Below, piece by piece: positions 16,480 through 25,438 of a DNA stretch of 46,392 bases. The translations under genes were made by a program, and so were the position numbers. The notes beneath the pieces are model-generated. The model saw nothing but the letters and a program-made list of their open reading frames with translations, ran no database searches and had not been told where the DNA came from. The stretch lies in contig CAMRBQ010000011.1 in NCBI GenBank assembly GCA_947040495.1, positions 1 to 46,392 of the forward strand, in the 5' to 3' direction. Source of the DNA: an uncultured Spirochaetia bacterium (GTDB taxonomy: Bacteria > Spirochaetota > Brachyspiria > Brachyspirales > Brachyspiraceae). The first letter of the stretch is position 1; each line of letters starts with the position of its first letter.

Positions 16480-17616
16480 TTAAGATTTACCGTCTTTTTT
16501 ATTTTGCCTAGTACCTAAGTATACTCTAGGCGATCTTCTTTTATTTTGATTATTTGAATTTTCTTTTTCGTTTTGATTGTTATGGTATTCTATTTGTTCG
16601 TTGTTATTTTGTTGTGTTTTATTTTGATTATACTGTTGTTGATTATATAGTGAAGCAAATATGACACGTCCTGCCTCTTTAGGTAAAATATTTTCTATCT
16701 TTATTTCAACATCCTTCCCTATCAAATGCCTAGCATTGTCGACTACAATCATAGTTCCATCTTCAAGATATGAAAGGGCTTGATTTTCTTTACCCTCTCT
16801 TATAAGGCTCACTTTCAGTATATCACCTGGTATTACCACAACATGCATCATATTGGCAAGGTCATTTAAATTTAATATTTCCACACCATGTATCGATGCA
16901 ACTTTCATGAGATTAAAATCATTTGTAATAACTTTAGCATTCATTTTTTTTGCTAGTTCAATAAGTTTTAAATCTACCTCTTTTACGCTTGGAAAATCTA
17001 TTTCTGTTATAGATACAATTGCATTTTTTGAGGTTTTCATTCTATTTAGAACATCCAAAGCACGCCTTCCACGTATACGCTTTTGGCTATCATATGAATC
17101 GCTTATAAGTTGTATTTCTTTTATTACAAATTCAGGCACAATTAAATCGCCATCAAAAAAACCTTTCTCAGCAATATCAGCAATACGCCCATCAACAATA
17201 ACAGAAGTATCTAATATTTTAGAATATTGTATCTCTTCTCGGCTTCTATTTAACATTTTAGATACCTCCGGCAAAAAGGCGAATGTTATAGAAAACATTA
17301 AATACATTGTAGAAAAAACAAATGCAACAAACACATATAGATAATATTTATTTTGAGATAATAAATTTTCACCTGACATAGAAAATATTAAATAGTATAA
17401 AAATACGACAATAAGAACTATTATAAGTGTGGAAAGTGTCCCTATCACTAATGCTAAAAGAGTACGTGTGGTGATTTTTTTTACAACAACCAAATCTAGC
17501 AATAAAATAAAAATCATTATAAACAAACCTATAGATATTATGGGAATAGGGACATTTATAAAATACGAACAAATACTAAACAAAATTACTAACGAGATAT
17601 ACAATATTTTAGACAT
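16480..17616 (-). CDS. Membrane-anchored PIN/TRAM-domain protein (YacL-like)
   Basis: A 378-residue protein with four hydrophobic helices in residues 1-115, then a PIN nuclease domain and a TRAM domain. The PIN domain carries ILDTSVIVDGRIADI (about 134-148, Asp136 the first acidic residue), EFVIKEIQ, and KVITNDFNLMKVA. The TRAM segment is GDILKVSLIREGKENQALSYLEDGT. The family is common in Firmicutes and spirochaetes beside carD. An RNA-linked role is inferred from the domains. The last 50 residues are rich in Asn and Gln, ending in a basic tail, which is unusual. It follows carD by 39 bases. Confidence 0.87.
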   Translation of the reverse strand: MSKILYISLVILFSICSYFINVPIPIISIGLFIMIFILLLDLVVVKKITTRTLLALVIGTLSTLIIVLIVVFLYYLIFSMSGENLLSQNKYYLYVFVAFVFSTMYLMFSITFAFLPEVSKMLNRSREEIQYSKILDTSVIVDGRIADIAEKGFFDGDLIVPEFVIKEIQLISDSYDSQKRIRGRRALDVLNRMKTSKNAIVSITEIDFPSVKEVDLKLIELAKKMNAKVITNDFNLMKVASIHGVEILNLNDLANMMHVVVIPGDILKVSLIREGKENQALSYLEDGTMIVVDNARHLIGKDVEIKIENILPKEAGRVIFASLYNQQQYNQNKTQQNNNEQIEYHNNQNEKENSNNQNKRRSPRVYLGTRQNKKDGKS

Positions 17617-17655
17617 ATTTTTTTAACTTCTTGATTTTAGATTAGAACATGCTTT

Positions 17656-18204
17656 CTATTTTTTTGTCTTTTTAGACGAGGCTTCTGTCTTTTTTTCAGC
17701 TTCTTCAGGCTTATATTTTTTTGCCGATTTTTCTAAAGCTGTAGAAATCATATCTTCTATTTCTTCTTTATCTTTTTTTAAAGCGATGGAAAGCTCATCT
17801 ACAATAAATGTGTATGCTTTTTCATATAAACGTTTTTCACTTGCTGATAATTCTTTAACTCTATTTCTTATAAATAAATTCTTTGCAACCTCTAAAGTAT
17901 CTGAAATATCACCTGTTTTTAACCTATCTGTATTTTCCTGGCACCTTATTTTCCAATTGTTTTCCATATCCTGAGGCTTCTTTTGAATAGACTTTATTAA
18001 ATCTAAAGCACTATTCTTGGATATTATTTTCCTTACGCCTCTTGATTTTGCTGTACTTACAGGTTCTTTTACAATTATATTCTCTACAGTACATTCCAAC
18101 TCATAACATTCTACATCATCGTTTAATATCTTATAGCTTTTTATAGATAAAACCTTACATACTCCGTAAATTGGATGCACCAAAAATGAATTAATTTTAT
18201 GCAT
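17656..18204 (-). CDS. CarD-family transcriptional regulator
   Basis: A 182-residue protein with an N-terminal RNA polymerase interaction domain beginning INSFLVHPIYGVCKVLSI and including a strand EPVSTAKSRGVRKIIS. A helical DNA-binding part follows (NWKIRCQENTDRLKTGDI, AKNLFIRNRVKELSASEKRLYEKA). CarD proteins stabilise the open promoter complex and tune rRNA and housekeeping transcription. A charged tail rich in Lys, Glu and Ala (from about residue 160) is additional. It is transcribed from a promoter at 18257-18285 and is followed by the PIN/TRAM gene, a conserved pairing. Confidence 0.9.
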   Translation of the reverse strand: MHKINSFLVHPIYGVCKVLSIKSYKILNDDVECYELECTVENIIVKEPVSTAKSRGVRKIISKNSALDLIKSIQKKPQDMENNWKIRCQENTDRLKTGDISDTLEVAKNLFIRNRVKELSASEKRLYEKAYTFIVDELSIALKKDKEEIEDMISTALEKSAKKYKPEEAEKKTEASSKKTKK

Positions 18205-18256
18205 TTTAGTTAGTTATACCCCGATTATTAGACGAATAAACTACATACTGTTTCAG

Positions 18257-18285
18257 ATGATATATTGTTTTTATATAAATTGCAA
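18257..18285 (-). promoter_or_regulatory. Likely sigma-70 promoter of carD
   Basis: On the minus strand TTGCAA (18280-18285) is followed after 17 bp by TATCAT (18257-18262). Transcription would start near 18250, about 45 bases upstream of the carD start. I see no gene in 18286-18428. Confidence 0.5.
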
Positions 18286-18428
18286 TATGCCATTAGTATA
18301 GATATAGAATATATGCCTATTTTTATGAATTATAAAGTACATTATAGAATATTATTCATTGAAATTTATTTATTTATAATATTTAATCAAACATGTTCAT
18401 TTTATGCTAAAATATTAAGGAAAAATGA

Positions 18429-18901
18429 TTGAACGCTAATACTAAAAATCTAGAAAATCCAATAAATAACATTGGTAGTAGAATTAAATTATTTAGAAAA
18501 AAAAGAATATAACACTTAAAGAATTGTCAGAAAAAACTTCATTATCTATTGGCTACCTAAGCAATCTAGAAAGAAATGCTTGCAGCCTGACTCTTATAAA
18601 TATACAAAAAATATGCCAATTTTTGGATATATCCATAACAGATTTACTCGAAGACAATATTTATCCTCAAGTTATGATAAAAAAAAGTAATAGAAAAACA
18701 ATATTGCATGAAGAAAAAGTTAAATATGAATCAATCCATTATCAAGATTCTAAAATGGAAGCTTTATGTATCACAATGCAACCAAATTTTGAAAGTGATA
18801 AAAAATGGGCCCATAACTACGATGAAATGGGCATCGTTTCAAAAGGAACTATGGAAATAATAATAGATAATTTTAATATGGAGGTGAATAATGTTTTATA
18901 A
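18429..18901 (+). pseudogene. XRE-cupin regulator, frameshifted in a poly(A) run and truncated
   Basis: A TTG start at 18429 with AAGGA upstream opens a frame giving NIGSRIKLFRKK, the first helix of an XRE DNA-binding domain. It hits TAA after the run of eight A at 18496-18503. One more A would join it to the next frame, reading NITLKELSEKTSLSIGYLSNLERN, the rest of the helix-turn-helix. A partial cupin follows (WAHNYDEMGIVSKGTMEIII) but stops at 18901, about 60 residues short of a full XRE-cupin protein and inside the start of the next gene. Two lesions, an indel and a missing C-terminus, mark it as a remnant. Transcriptional slippage on the A8 run could restore the first part only. Confidence 0.82.
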
Positions 18902-19697
18902 TTCAAAAAATTGTAGTATTGAAATTGATAATACCACAATGGACTATGTTACATTTGGATATGGTGAAAAAAACTTAATTATTATTCCAGGCTTAGGAGA
19001 TGCTCTAAAATCTGTAAAAGGAATGGCATTCACACTTTCTTTCTTGTATAGAATTTTTGCAAAAGATTATAAAGTATATGTCTTTAGCAGAAAAAATAAA
19101 ATCCCCGAAACTTATCAAACTAAAAACATGGCAAAAGATATGGCGACTGTTTTATACAAACTCGGCATTACTAAAACTTATGTATTAGGAGTTTCACAAG
19201 GTGGCATGGTTTCCCAATATCTTGCAATAGATTATCCAGAAATAGTCGAAAAACTTGTGCTTGCTGTCACTTTATGCAGACCTAACAATACCTCTAAATC
19301 AGTTTTGACCAAGTGGATAAATTTAGCGAAAGCTGGTGACTTTAAGAACATTTTTATTGATACAGCCGAAAAAACATATACTGAGAAAAAGTTAAAATCA
19401 CTTAGATTTTTTTATCCTTTACTTAGTAAAATTTCCAAACCGAAAAGCCTTGATAGGTTTATCATACAAGCAAACTCTTGCTTAACTCACAATTGCTATG
19501 AAGAAATTTCTAACATAAAATGTCCAACATTTGTTGTAGGTGCTGATGATGATAAAATTGTTGGTAACTTTGCACCAACAGAGATTGCAAATAAAATAAC
19601 TGACAGCAGGCTTAAAATATATAACAGACTAGGACATGGTGCATTCGAAGAGGCAAAAGACTTTAATAATGAAGTTTTAAATTTTTTTAATTCTTAA
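18891..19697 (+). CDS. Alpha/beta hydrolase
   Basis: A 268-residue single-domain hydrolase with a complete triad by position. The nucleophile elbow is GVSQGG (Ser102), an acid sits in VVGADDDKIV (near Asp219-221), and His249 lies in LGHGAFEE. The oxyanion region is IIPGLGD. Specificity (ester, lactone or carbon-carbon bond) cannot be read. GGAGGTG lies 6 bases before the ATG, which itself overlaps the broken regulator by 11 bases. It is the only open gene in a run of damaged ones, so it may be active or simply not yet decayed. Confidence 0.85.
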   Translation: MFYNSKNCSIEIDNTTMDYVTFGYGEKNLIIIPGLGDALKSVKGMAFTLSFLYRIFAKDYKVYVFSRKNKIPETYQTKNMAKDMATVLYKLGITKTYVLGVSQGGMVSQYLAIDYPEIVEKLVLAVTLCRPNNTSKSVLTKWINLAKAGDFKNIFIDTAEKTYTEKKLKSLRFFYPLLSKISKPKSLDRFIIQANSCLTHNCYEEISNIKCPTFVVGADDDKIVGNFAPTEIANKITDSRLKIYNRLGHGAFEEAKDFNNEVLNFFNS

Positions 19698-19773
19698 CTA
19701 ATTATTAGAAACATTGCACGCAAGTACCCTATTCCCTACAACCAAGTAAAATAAAACTGAATACGCACAACGT

Positions 19774-19824
19774 AAGCACTTATCGACTTGAGATATTATC
19801 TCAAAAATCGCTAAGTGCTTTTTT
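19774..19824 (+). terminator. Terminator-like hairpin in the tnpW leader
   Basis: AAGCACTTA (19774-19782) pairs with TAAGTGCTT (19812-19820), and an inner stem TTGAGAT/ATCTCAA (19788-19794, 19798-19804) closes on three bases. A run of T follows. The hairpin sits just before the tnpW ribosome site AAGGAGG, as in Firmicutes mobile elements, so it may attenuate tnpW. Confidence 0.65.
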
Positions 19825-19846
19825 GCATTCTAAGGAGGATTATATA

Positions 19847-20026
19847 TTGGGAAATAAACAACTAGCACTTACTACCCCACCAACATTCACACAGAAAATC
19901 GGTAAGACCACCTATCAAGTATCTGTTCATTTCAGTGAAACCAGCAAAGAAACATTTGACGATAAAATCAAAAGGTTAATGCTCAACGATTTAGCCAATT
20001 TAGAAAAAAAGTCAACTTTTGATTAA
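19847..20026 (+). CDS. tnpW: TnpW-family transposon protein (mobile-element remnant)
   Basis: A 59-residue protein read from TTG at 19847, with AAGGAGG eight to fourteen bases upstream. It contains LALTTPPTFTQKIGKTTYQV and VHFSETSKETFDDKIKRLM, which I recognise as the TnpW protein carried by Firmicutes conjugative and mobilizable elements next to a large serine recombinase. No recombinase, relaxase or other element gene follows. The sequence passes directly into a truncated methyltransferase gene. An upstream ATG at 19823 is in frame but lies before the ribosome site. The function of TnpW is not established. It points to past transfer from Firmicutes and deletion of the rest. Confidence 0.8.
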   Translation: MGNKQLALTTPPTFTQKIGKTTYQVSVHFSETSKETFDDKIKRLMLNDLANLEKKSTFD

Positions 20027-20040
20027 AAAACTATTGACAA

Positions 20041-21198
20041 GTGGCAATAGGAGGAGATAAACCTATATTTTGTCCTGCATATGGTCCTGTATTTGTTTCA
20101 AAAAATGATAAAATGTCTGAATCAAACAAGAATGATCTTATAAATTTTACAAAACTTACCCAAACAAGTCAAGTTATAGATATGTTAAATCCATATGTTG
20201 TAACACCATTTGATATTGATGTTGGTAAATTACAACAATATCAACAGGCTGTATGTTTAAAATATGGCTCAAAACCTATGATGTGTATTACAAATGGCTA
20301 TGAAAAGAGTGATGAATCTATTAAAATGATAAAAAAAGTTTATGGAAGTGCAAATTATGAATGTGTTACCATAGGTTTAATAAGTGCATTATCACCTCTC
20401 TCTTATGATAAAACTATGATAGAAGCTATATTCGCCTTTGCCAAACATAATCAGGCTATAGTATTTGGATGCGGTGCTTTACCCGGTGCGACCTCGCCTG
20501 TATCAATAATTGGTACTATGGTTGTGGCAACATCTGAATTACTTGCTGGTATTGTATTATCACAATTAATAAAACCAGGTGTTCCTGTTGTATTTGGCAA
20601 TGTCGCTGCATCCACAGATTTACGATTTATAACCCCTGCTATAGGTACAGCTGGGGCCTGTAAAATAGCTGCTTTGTCTAAGTCTATGTGCGAGTTTTAT
20701 AATATACCATGTCGTGGTGGTGGCTCTTTAAGTGATGCCAAACAAACAGATTATCAGGCAGGTAGTGAGTCTAACATGGTTATGTTTTCTACCATTACCT
20801 CTAAGTTAGACTATATAATACATAGTTGTGGTATCCTTGATTCTTTTAATATAATAGGATATGAAAAATTTATGCTTGATGAACAAAACATAACTAATAT
20901 ACAATTTCTATTGAAAGAAACCAACATTGAAGATGATATTATAGGTTATGAAACTATAAAAAGTATAGCACATGGAGAACAGTACTTACAGGAAGAACAT
21001 ACATTAGAATATATGAGAGATGAGATTCATTGTACAAAAATATCTCTGAGGGGATATTATGACAGTTGGAAAAAAAGTGGGTCCCCAACGTTACTTGATC
21101 ATGTAAATGAGGCTATAGATACTAGATTGTCTGAATATAGTATCCCGAATAAAGATAAACAATCTGAAAATTATTTAGATAATTTTTTGGGTATTTAA
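20041..21198 (+). pseudogene. MttB-family corrinoid methyltransferase, 5' truncated
   Basis: A 385-residue open frame from GTG with an in-frame TGA directly upstream. It covers the last three quarters of a trimethylamine methyltransferase (MttB) superfamily protein: CPAYGPVFVS, GCGALPGATSPVSIIGT, NVAASTDLRFITPAIGTAGA, and CRGGGSLSDAKQTDYQAG. Full-length members have about 470-500 residues, so roughly 90-110 N-terminal residues are missing, replaced by the TnpW remnant. There is no internal TAG, so it belongs to the non-pyrrolysine branch, whose known members demethylate betaines such as glycine or proline betaine. Activity after loss of the N-terminus is doubtful. Confidence 0.78.
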
Positions 21199-21231
21199 TT
21201 TAAAATATTTTATTAAAAAAAGGATGTTGAA

Positions 21232-22416
21232 ATGAAAATTACAAATGTCACAGCTAAGGCTGTAAATATACCATTCAAAACACCATATGTTTGGTCTGTT
21301 GGTGGTTATTTAGGTGTTACAAGGGTCATAGTTCGTGTCGAAACAGATGATGGTATTATAGGTTATGGAGAGGCACCATAATGGGAATGCCAAGACGACA
21401 TTATGAAACATATGGCACAAAATCTTGTAGGCATTGACCCATTTGATATGGAGGCATGCGAAAGAGCATGTGTACCAGAAATGAAAGTGCTCGCAAATAC
21501 TGATGGAATATTACCTAGAATGTCATTTGGTGGTATCGAGCTTGCCTTATGGGATATACGTGGAAAGGCTTGGAATATGCCTCTATATAAATTACTTGGT
21601 GGAGCTTGTAGAAAGAGTGTTCCATTTTGTGAATATTTTGCAGACCTACTTCCAAAAGATAATTTTAAAGGTTTATCTGGCGTGGAAGACATTGTTAATT
21701 ATTGTCTTATGAGAAAAGAAAAACATGGCTCTACATATTTTGAAGGAAAAATTTCCTCTTCCGATGTAAAAAGAGATATAAAGCTTATCAAATTATTGAG
21801 GGAAAAACTTGGTGAAGAGGCTATCTTAAGAATAGATGGCAATATGGCTTGGTCACTACATTCTACTAGAGAGCTTTGTAGAGGGATAGAAAAATATAAT
21901 ATTAGACAATTTGAAGATCCTGTAGCAACATTTTGGGATATGAAAAAACTTAGAGAGCATACATCTATACCATTCTCAACACATAATCCAGATATTGCTT
22001 TGGCATTTAACCTTGGAGTTCCTGATACATTTGTTATAAATACTACAGCATTAGGTGGTATAAGAAAAACTGTTGGATTTATTAATGCATGTGAAAGACT
22101 TGGTATTGATATATCATTCTATAGTGGTGATACTGGTCTAGCAACTGCTGTCTATATACATTTAACTGCTTCTCTTCAGCATGTGCATGAGCCAAGTCAA
22201 TCACTATTTAGATTTATGGAATTTGACGTAATAGAAGAAGGCCCATTTGACCCTGTTAATAATATGGTTAACGTTCCAGAAAAGCCGGGCATTGGTGTAA
22301 CTATCGATGAAAAAAATGTAGAATATGCTCATAAACTTTTCAAAGAAAATGGCCCTATAAATCAATATTACAACCCTAAAGAGCCGGGCAAGTATATAAG
22401 GCTTCCATTAAATTAA
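21232..22416 (+). pseudogene. Enolase-superfamily protein (mandelate racemase-like) with in-frame TAA
   Basis: ATG at 21232 opens a frame reading MKITNVTAKAVNIPFKTPY to VETDDGIIGYGEAP, the capping domain of the mandelate racemase/muconate lactonizing group. Codon 50 is TAA (21379-21381). The same frame continues WECQDDIMKHMAQNLVGIDP and runs 345 codons through the barrel. It includes DGNMAW and FEDPV with acidic metal ligands, and FSTHNPD, YSGDTGLA. A single substitution (for example TCA to TAA) explains the break. Translation could restart at 21403 but without the capping domain start. Its place after an MttB gene recalls hydroxyproline-betaine epimerases, which is inference. Confidence 0.82.
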
Positions 22417-22442
22417 ACTAAATTAATTAAGGATAATAAATT

Positions 22443-22822
22443 ATGAGAGAAGTAATAAAGAGTTCTAATACACCAGAATCTGTTGGTAGCTATTCTCAGG
22501 CTGTCAAATGTGATAATTTACTATTTTTATCAGGGCAATTATGTGTAAACCCTAAAACTTCAAAAATTGAAAATGAAAGTGTTGCTTCTGAAACAAAGCA
22601 AATTATGGAAAATATAAAAGCTATTGTAATTGAAGCGGGTTCAACTATGGATGATGTTATTAAATGCAATGCCTTCCTTTCGGACATGAAACATTTGCAG
22701 AATTTGAAGCAGTATATAAATCGTATTTTAGCAGCCCATATCCTGCCCGTATTACAGTGGCAAGTGCTGGCATATACTCTAACTTAAATGTAGAGATGGA
22801 TGCTATTGTTAAAATAAAATAA
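22443..22822 (+). pseudogene. RidA-family protein, frameshifted
   Basis: The first 78 or so codons give a normal RidA (enamine/imine deaminase) sequence: SVGSYSQAVKCDNLLFLSGQ, ENIKAIVIEAGSTMDDVIKC and AFLSDMKH. At about 22691-22697 CATTTGCAG appears where CATTTTGCAG is expected. With one extra T the frame continues FAEFEAVYKSYFSSPYPARI and TVASAGIYSNLNVEMDAIVK and ends at TAA 22820-22822, a full family C-terminus including the conserved PARxxV arginine. As it stands, translation runs in the wrong frame to 22787 and loses that arginine. RidA clears reactive enamines and often accompanies amino-acid catabolic genes. Confidence 0.87.
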
Positions 22823-22840
22823 TCATACTATAACAAATAG

Positions 22841-22880
22841 TAAAGAGGTAGATATTTTTATATATCATACCTCTTTATTA
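22841..22880. terminator. Bidirectional intrinsic terminator
   Basis: TAAAGAGGTA (22841-22850) and TACCTCTTTA (22868-22877) form a perfect 10-bp stem, extended by GATAT/ATATC, with AT-rich flanks on both sides. It separates the plus-strand ridA remnant from the convergent tpx gene. Confidence 0.87.
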
Positions 22881-22907
22881 TTATATACTAACTTTTATAA
22901 CTAATTA

Positions 22908-23405
22908 CTAATTCACGCTTTTTATATATTCTAAAACTTTTTCGTAATTTGGCTCGCCTGTAATTTCTTCAATATATTCTGTATATTTTACAATATTACC
23001 CGCATCCAAAACCAAAATAGCCCTAGTAAGCAGCCCGAGCTCTTCTATAAGAAGACCATACTTATTAGCAAAATCATGTTCTTTATAATCTGATATTACT
23101 GTCATCTCTTTGATACCTTCAGTAGAACAAAATTTTTGTTGTGCAAAAGGCAAATCCATAGACACTGTAATAATAACAACATCTTTTAACCCTGCAATAT
23201 ACTCATTAAACTTTCTTGTCTGTATTTGACAAACTGGTGTATCAAGTGATGGAACAACTGAAATCACTTTTAACTTTGCCTCTACATCATTAAGCGAAAA
23301 TGGAGAAAGATTTATTGTAGTTGCTCTAAAATTTGGTGCTTGCTCCCCTACTTGCAGTTGCTTTCCAACAAGATTCATTTTAGTACCATCAAATGTAATT
23401 TGCAT
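22908..23405 (-). CDS. tpx: Thiol peroxidase, atypical 2-Cys peroxiredoxin
   Basis: A 165-residue Tpx that reduces hydrogen peroxide and alkyl hydroperoxides using thioredoxin. The peroxidatic cysteine is Cys59 in SVVPSLDTPVCQIQTRKFNE, and the resolving cysteine is Cys93 in LPFAQQKFCSTEGI, the usual Tpx spacing. Residues such as TRKFNE and the C-terminal AILVLDAGNIVKYTEYI match the family. AGGAATG precedes the start. It stands alone between a terminator and the methyltransferase upstream region. Such enzymes protect anaerobic spirochaetes from transient oxygen. Confidence 0.94.
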   Translation of the reverse strand: MQITFDGTKMNLVGKQLQVGEQAPNFRATTINLSPFSLNDVEAKLKVISVVPSLDTPVCQIQTRKFNEYIAGLKDVVIITVSMDLPFAQQKFCSTEGIKEMTVISDYKEHDFANKYGLLIEELGLLTRAILVLDAGNIVKYTEYIEEITGEPNYEKVLEYIKSVN

Positions 23406-23571
23406 GTGACATTCCTTTGTAGTAGATACCTATATGATATATACCATAATTAAATTTTAACCAACTCTAGTATAGATAATATTTAATTAAAATCAAATAT
23501 TTTTATCCTAAAAGACAATTTTTCTTTATTAGTAATAAATACTCTTTTATAATTTGTAAACTATATATTTA

Positions 23572-23637
23572 TTGCAATAACTATAATATTATGTTAATAT
23601 CAATTTACTTAACATAACTATAATATTATGTTAATAT
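23572..23637. promoter_or_regulatory. Tandem palindromic operator-like repeats upstream of the adenine methyltransferase
   Basis: A 22-bp sequence starting AACTATAATATTATGTTAAT occurs twice without change, at 23579-23600 and 23616-23637, 37 bp apart. The second copy sits in a perfect inverted repeat TTAACATAA-N8-TTATGTTAA (23609-23634) with TATAAT at its centre. The first has an imperfect left arm (TTGCAATAA). Two similar dyads covering -10-like elements suggest a repressor site. No dedicated controller gene is next to it. Confidence 0.65.
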
Positions 23638-23657
23638 ATGTTCTTGGGAGAATCTAA

Positions 23658-25334
23658 TTGAATATATATTGCCAAAATAATAGCGATTATCTTAAAAAAA
23701 CATTAATAGCCTATATAGGAAACAAAAGGCGACTAATACCTTTCATACATAATCAAATATCTAAAATTATTGAAAACGATGATAATGTAAAAACATCTTT
23801 AGATTTGTTCGCAGGCAGTGGCAGTGTTTCTCGCCTTTTTAGGACCTTTAATCTTAAAGTATATTCAAATGATATAGAGTATTATTCATATATATTAAAC
23901 TATGCACATAATTATATCTTGCCAAAAGATGAAAGAAATATGTTTAAACATTTTGGTGGGCTCGAACAAGTTCTTAATATATTAAATAATCTAGCCACAG
24001 TTGCTATAGAGGATAGATATATATCTCTTTATTATGCACCAAAAAATGATAGCAATCCCGACATCATAAATGAAAGGATGTTTTACACTCAAGAGAATGC
24101 TAGAATTATTGACACTGTACGCCATAGTATTGAAAATATGTATATAAACAATGCTATAAATAAAAAAGAATATTATTATTTATTGGCTCGCCTTATATAT
24201 GAGAGTGCGACATATGCAAATACTTCGGGTGTGTTTAAGGCTTTTCATCTTGGTTTTGGCGGAAGGAATAAGGATGCACTCAGTCGTATTATGAAGCCTA
24301 TTAGCATGAGCAAACTGCCTCTTTATGGAGAGATAAGGGGAAAAAGTTTTAACATGGAAGCTAGTCAATTTTTGAAAAAAAATAAAAATAGTTTTGATAT
24401 TGTTTATCTCGACCCGCCATATAATCAGCATCAATATGGAAGTAATTATCATTTGCTTAATACAATTGCATTATGGGATAAGCCATTTGTAAATAAAGAG
24501 ATATATATAGATGGCAAAAAAACAGATAAAAGTGCCATAAGAAAAGATTGGGTAAATACAAAATCTGATTATTGCTATAAAAGTACAGCAGAAAATGCAT
24601 TCAAAAATATGATTGATATGATAGATGCAAAATATATTATCACAAGCTATTCTACAGATGGCATTATAGAATATGAACATTTTATAGATATACTTAAAAA
24701 CCGTGGAGACTTAAATATTGTTACAAAGGAATATACAAAATATCCCGGTGGCAAAAGGTCTACTATAAACAAAACAAAAAATATTGAATATCTATTTATT
24801 ATTGATACAAATAAAAAATCAAAGATAAAAAATAATATAAATTATAAGCGTATAAATATTATTGAAAATATTCGCCTACTTTTAAATATGTCATTTAAAT
24901 CAACGTCTAATAATATAGTCTTTGATTATAATAATGAAAAAATAGAAATAAAACTAAAGCATAAAGTGCATGTTATAAATAAAAAATATATATGTAATAA
25001 TCTCGATAATAAGAGTATTGAATTTATAAGCCAATTTATAAACTATATTAAAAATTATATTATAGATGAGCCTAGTTATGATATAGAATATTTTATATTT
25101 TTATTAGATGAGGCTAGTAGAAATTTTGATAGTAAATCTATTAATTATTATCTTAGCAATATAAATAAACTATATGTAAGATTTATGTCAAAAAAATCTA
25201 GTGATATTTTGACCGCTATCAATGAAAGATTAATGCCTATTATAAATTATATTAAAAGCACAGGCACAAATACTTCTAATTTAAAAAAACTAGAATATAA
25301 AATTAATTCAAATAGTTTAAAGCAAATAATATAG
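23658..25334 (+). CDS. D12-class DNA adenine N6-methyltransferase with C-terminal extension
   Basis: A 558-residue protein started by TTG with GGGAG eight bases upstream. The N-terminal 380 residues are a D12-class methyltransferase. IAYIGNKRRLIPFI (18-31) and DLFAGSGSVSRLF (49-61) form the AdoMet site, and DPPYNQHQYGSNYHLL (Asp252-Pro-Pro-Tyr255 onward) is the catalytic motif. It should methylate adenine in a specific DNA site. About 175 further residues, rich in Asn, Ile and Lys, match nothing I know and may supply target recognition or be a degenerate partner domain. No restriction endonuclease gene is adjacent, so it is probably a solitary methyltransferase used for regulation or host protection. 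Confidence 0.85.
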   Translation: MNIYCQNNSDYLKKTLIAYIGNKRRLIPFIHNQISKIIENDDNVKTSLDLFAGSGSVSRLFRTFNLKVYSNDIEYYSYILNYAHNYILPKDERNMFKHFGGLEQVLNILNNLATVAIEDRYISLYYAPKNDSNPDIINERMFYTQENARIIDTVRHSIENMYINNAINKKEYYYLLARLIYESATYANTSGVFKAFHLGFGGRNKDALSRIMKPISMSKLPLYGEIRGKSFNMEASQFLKKNKNSFDIVYLDPPYNQHQYGSNYHLLNTIALWDKPFVNKEIYIDGKKTDKSAIRKDWVNTKSDYCYKSTAENAFKNMIDMIDAKYIITSYSTDGIIEYEHFIDILKNRGDLNIVTKEYTKYPGGKRSTINKTKNIEYLFIIDTNKKSKIKNNINYKRINIIENIRLLLNMSFKSTSNNIVFDYNNEKIEIKLKHKVHVINKKYICNNLDNKSIEFISQFINYIKNYIIDEPSYDIEYFIFLLDEASRNFDSKSINYYLSNINKLYVRFMSKKSSDILTAINERLMPIINYIKSTGTNTSNLKKLEYKINSNSLKQII

Positions 25335-25398
25335 TAATATTTTTTCTCAAAGTTATATATAAATATTTTAAATGGTATTTATATTTTATATTAAAAAC

Positions 25399-25438
25399 TT
25401 GATTTTTGGATAAAAATTTATTATACTTAGGTTAAGTA
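25399..25438 (+). promoter_or_regulatory. Promoter and palindromic operator candidate of the TetR gene
   Basis: TTGATT (25399-25404), a 17-bp spacer and TATACT (25422-25427) form a good promoter. A perfect 15-bp palindrome TACTTA-GGT-TAAGTA (25424-25438) overlaps the -10 and the predicted start. This position fits autorepression by the TetR protein encoded about 95 bases downstream. The leader in between contains two copies of AATATCATAA. Confidence 0.6.

Noticed and set aside
20041..21198. Pyrrolysine-containing MttB
   Set aside because: The frame has no internal TAG, so it belongs to the non-pyrrolysine branch.
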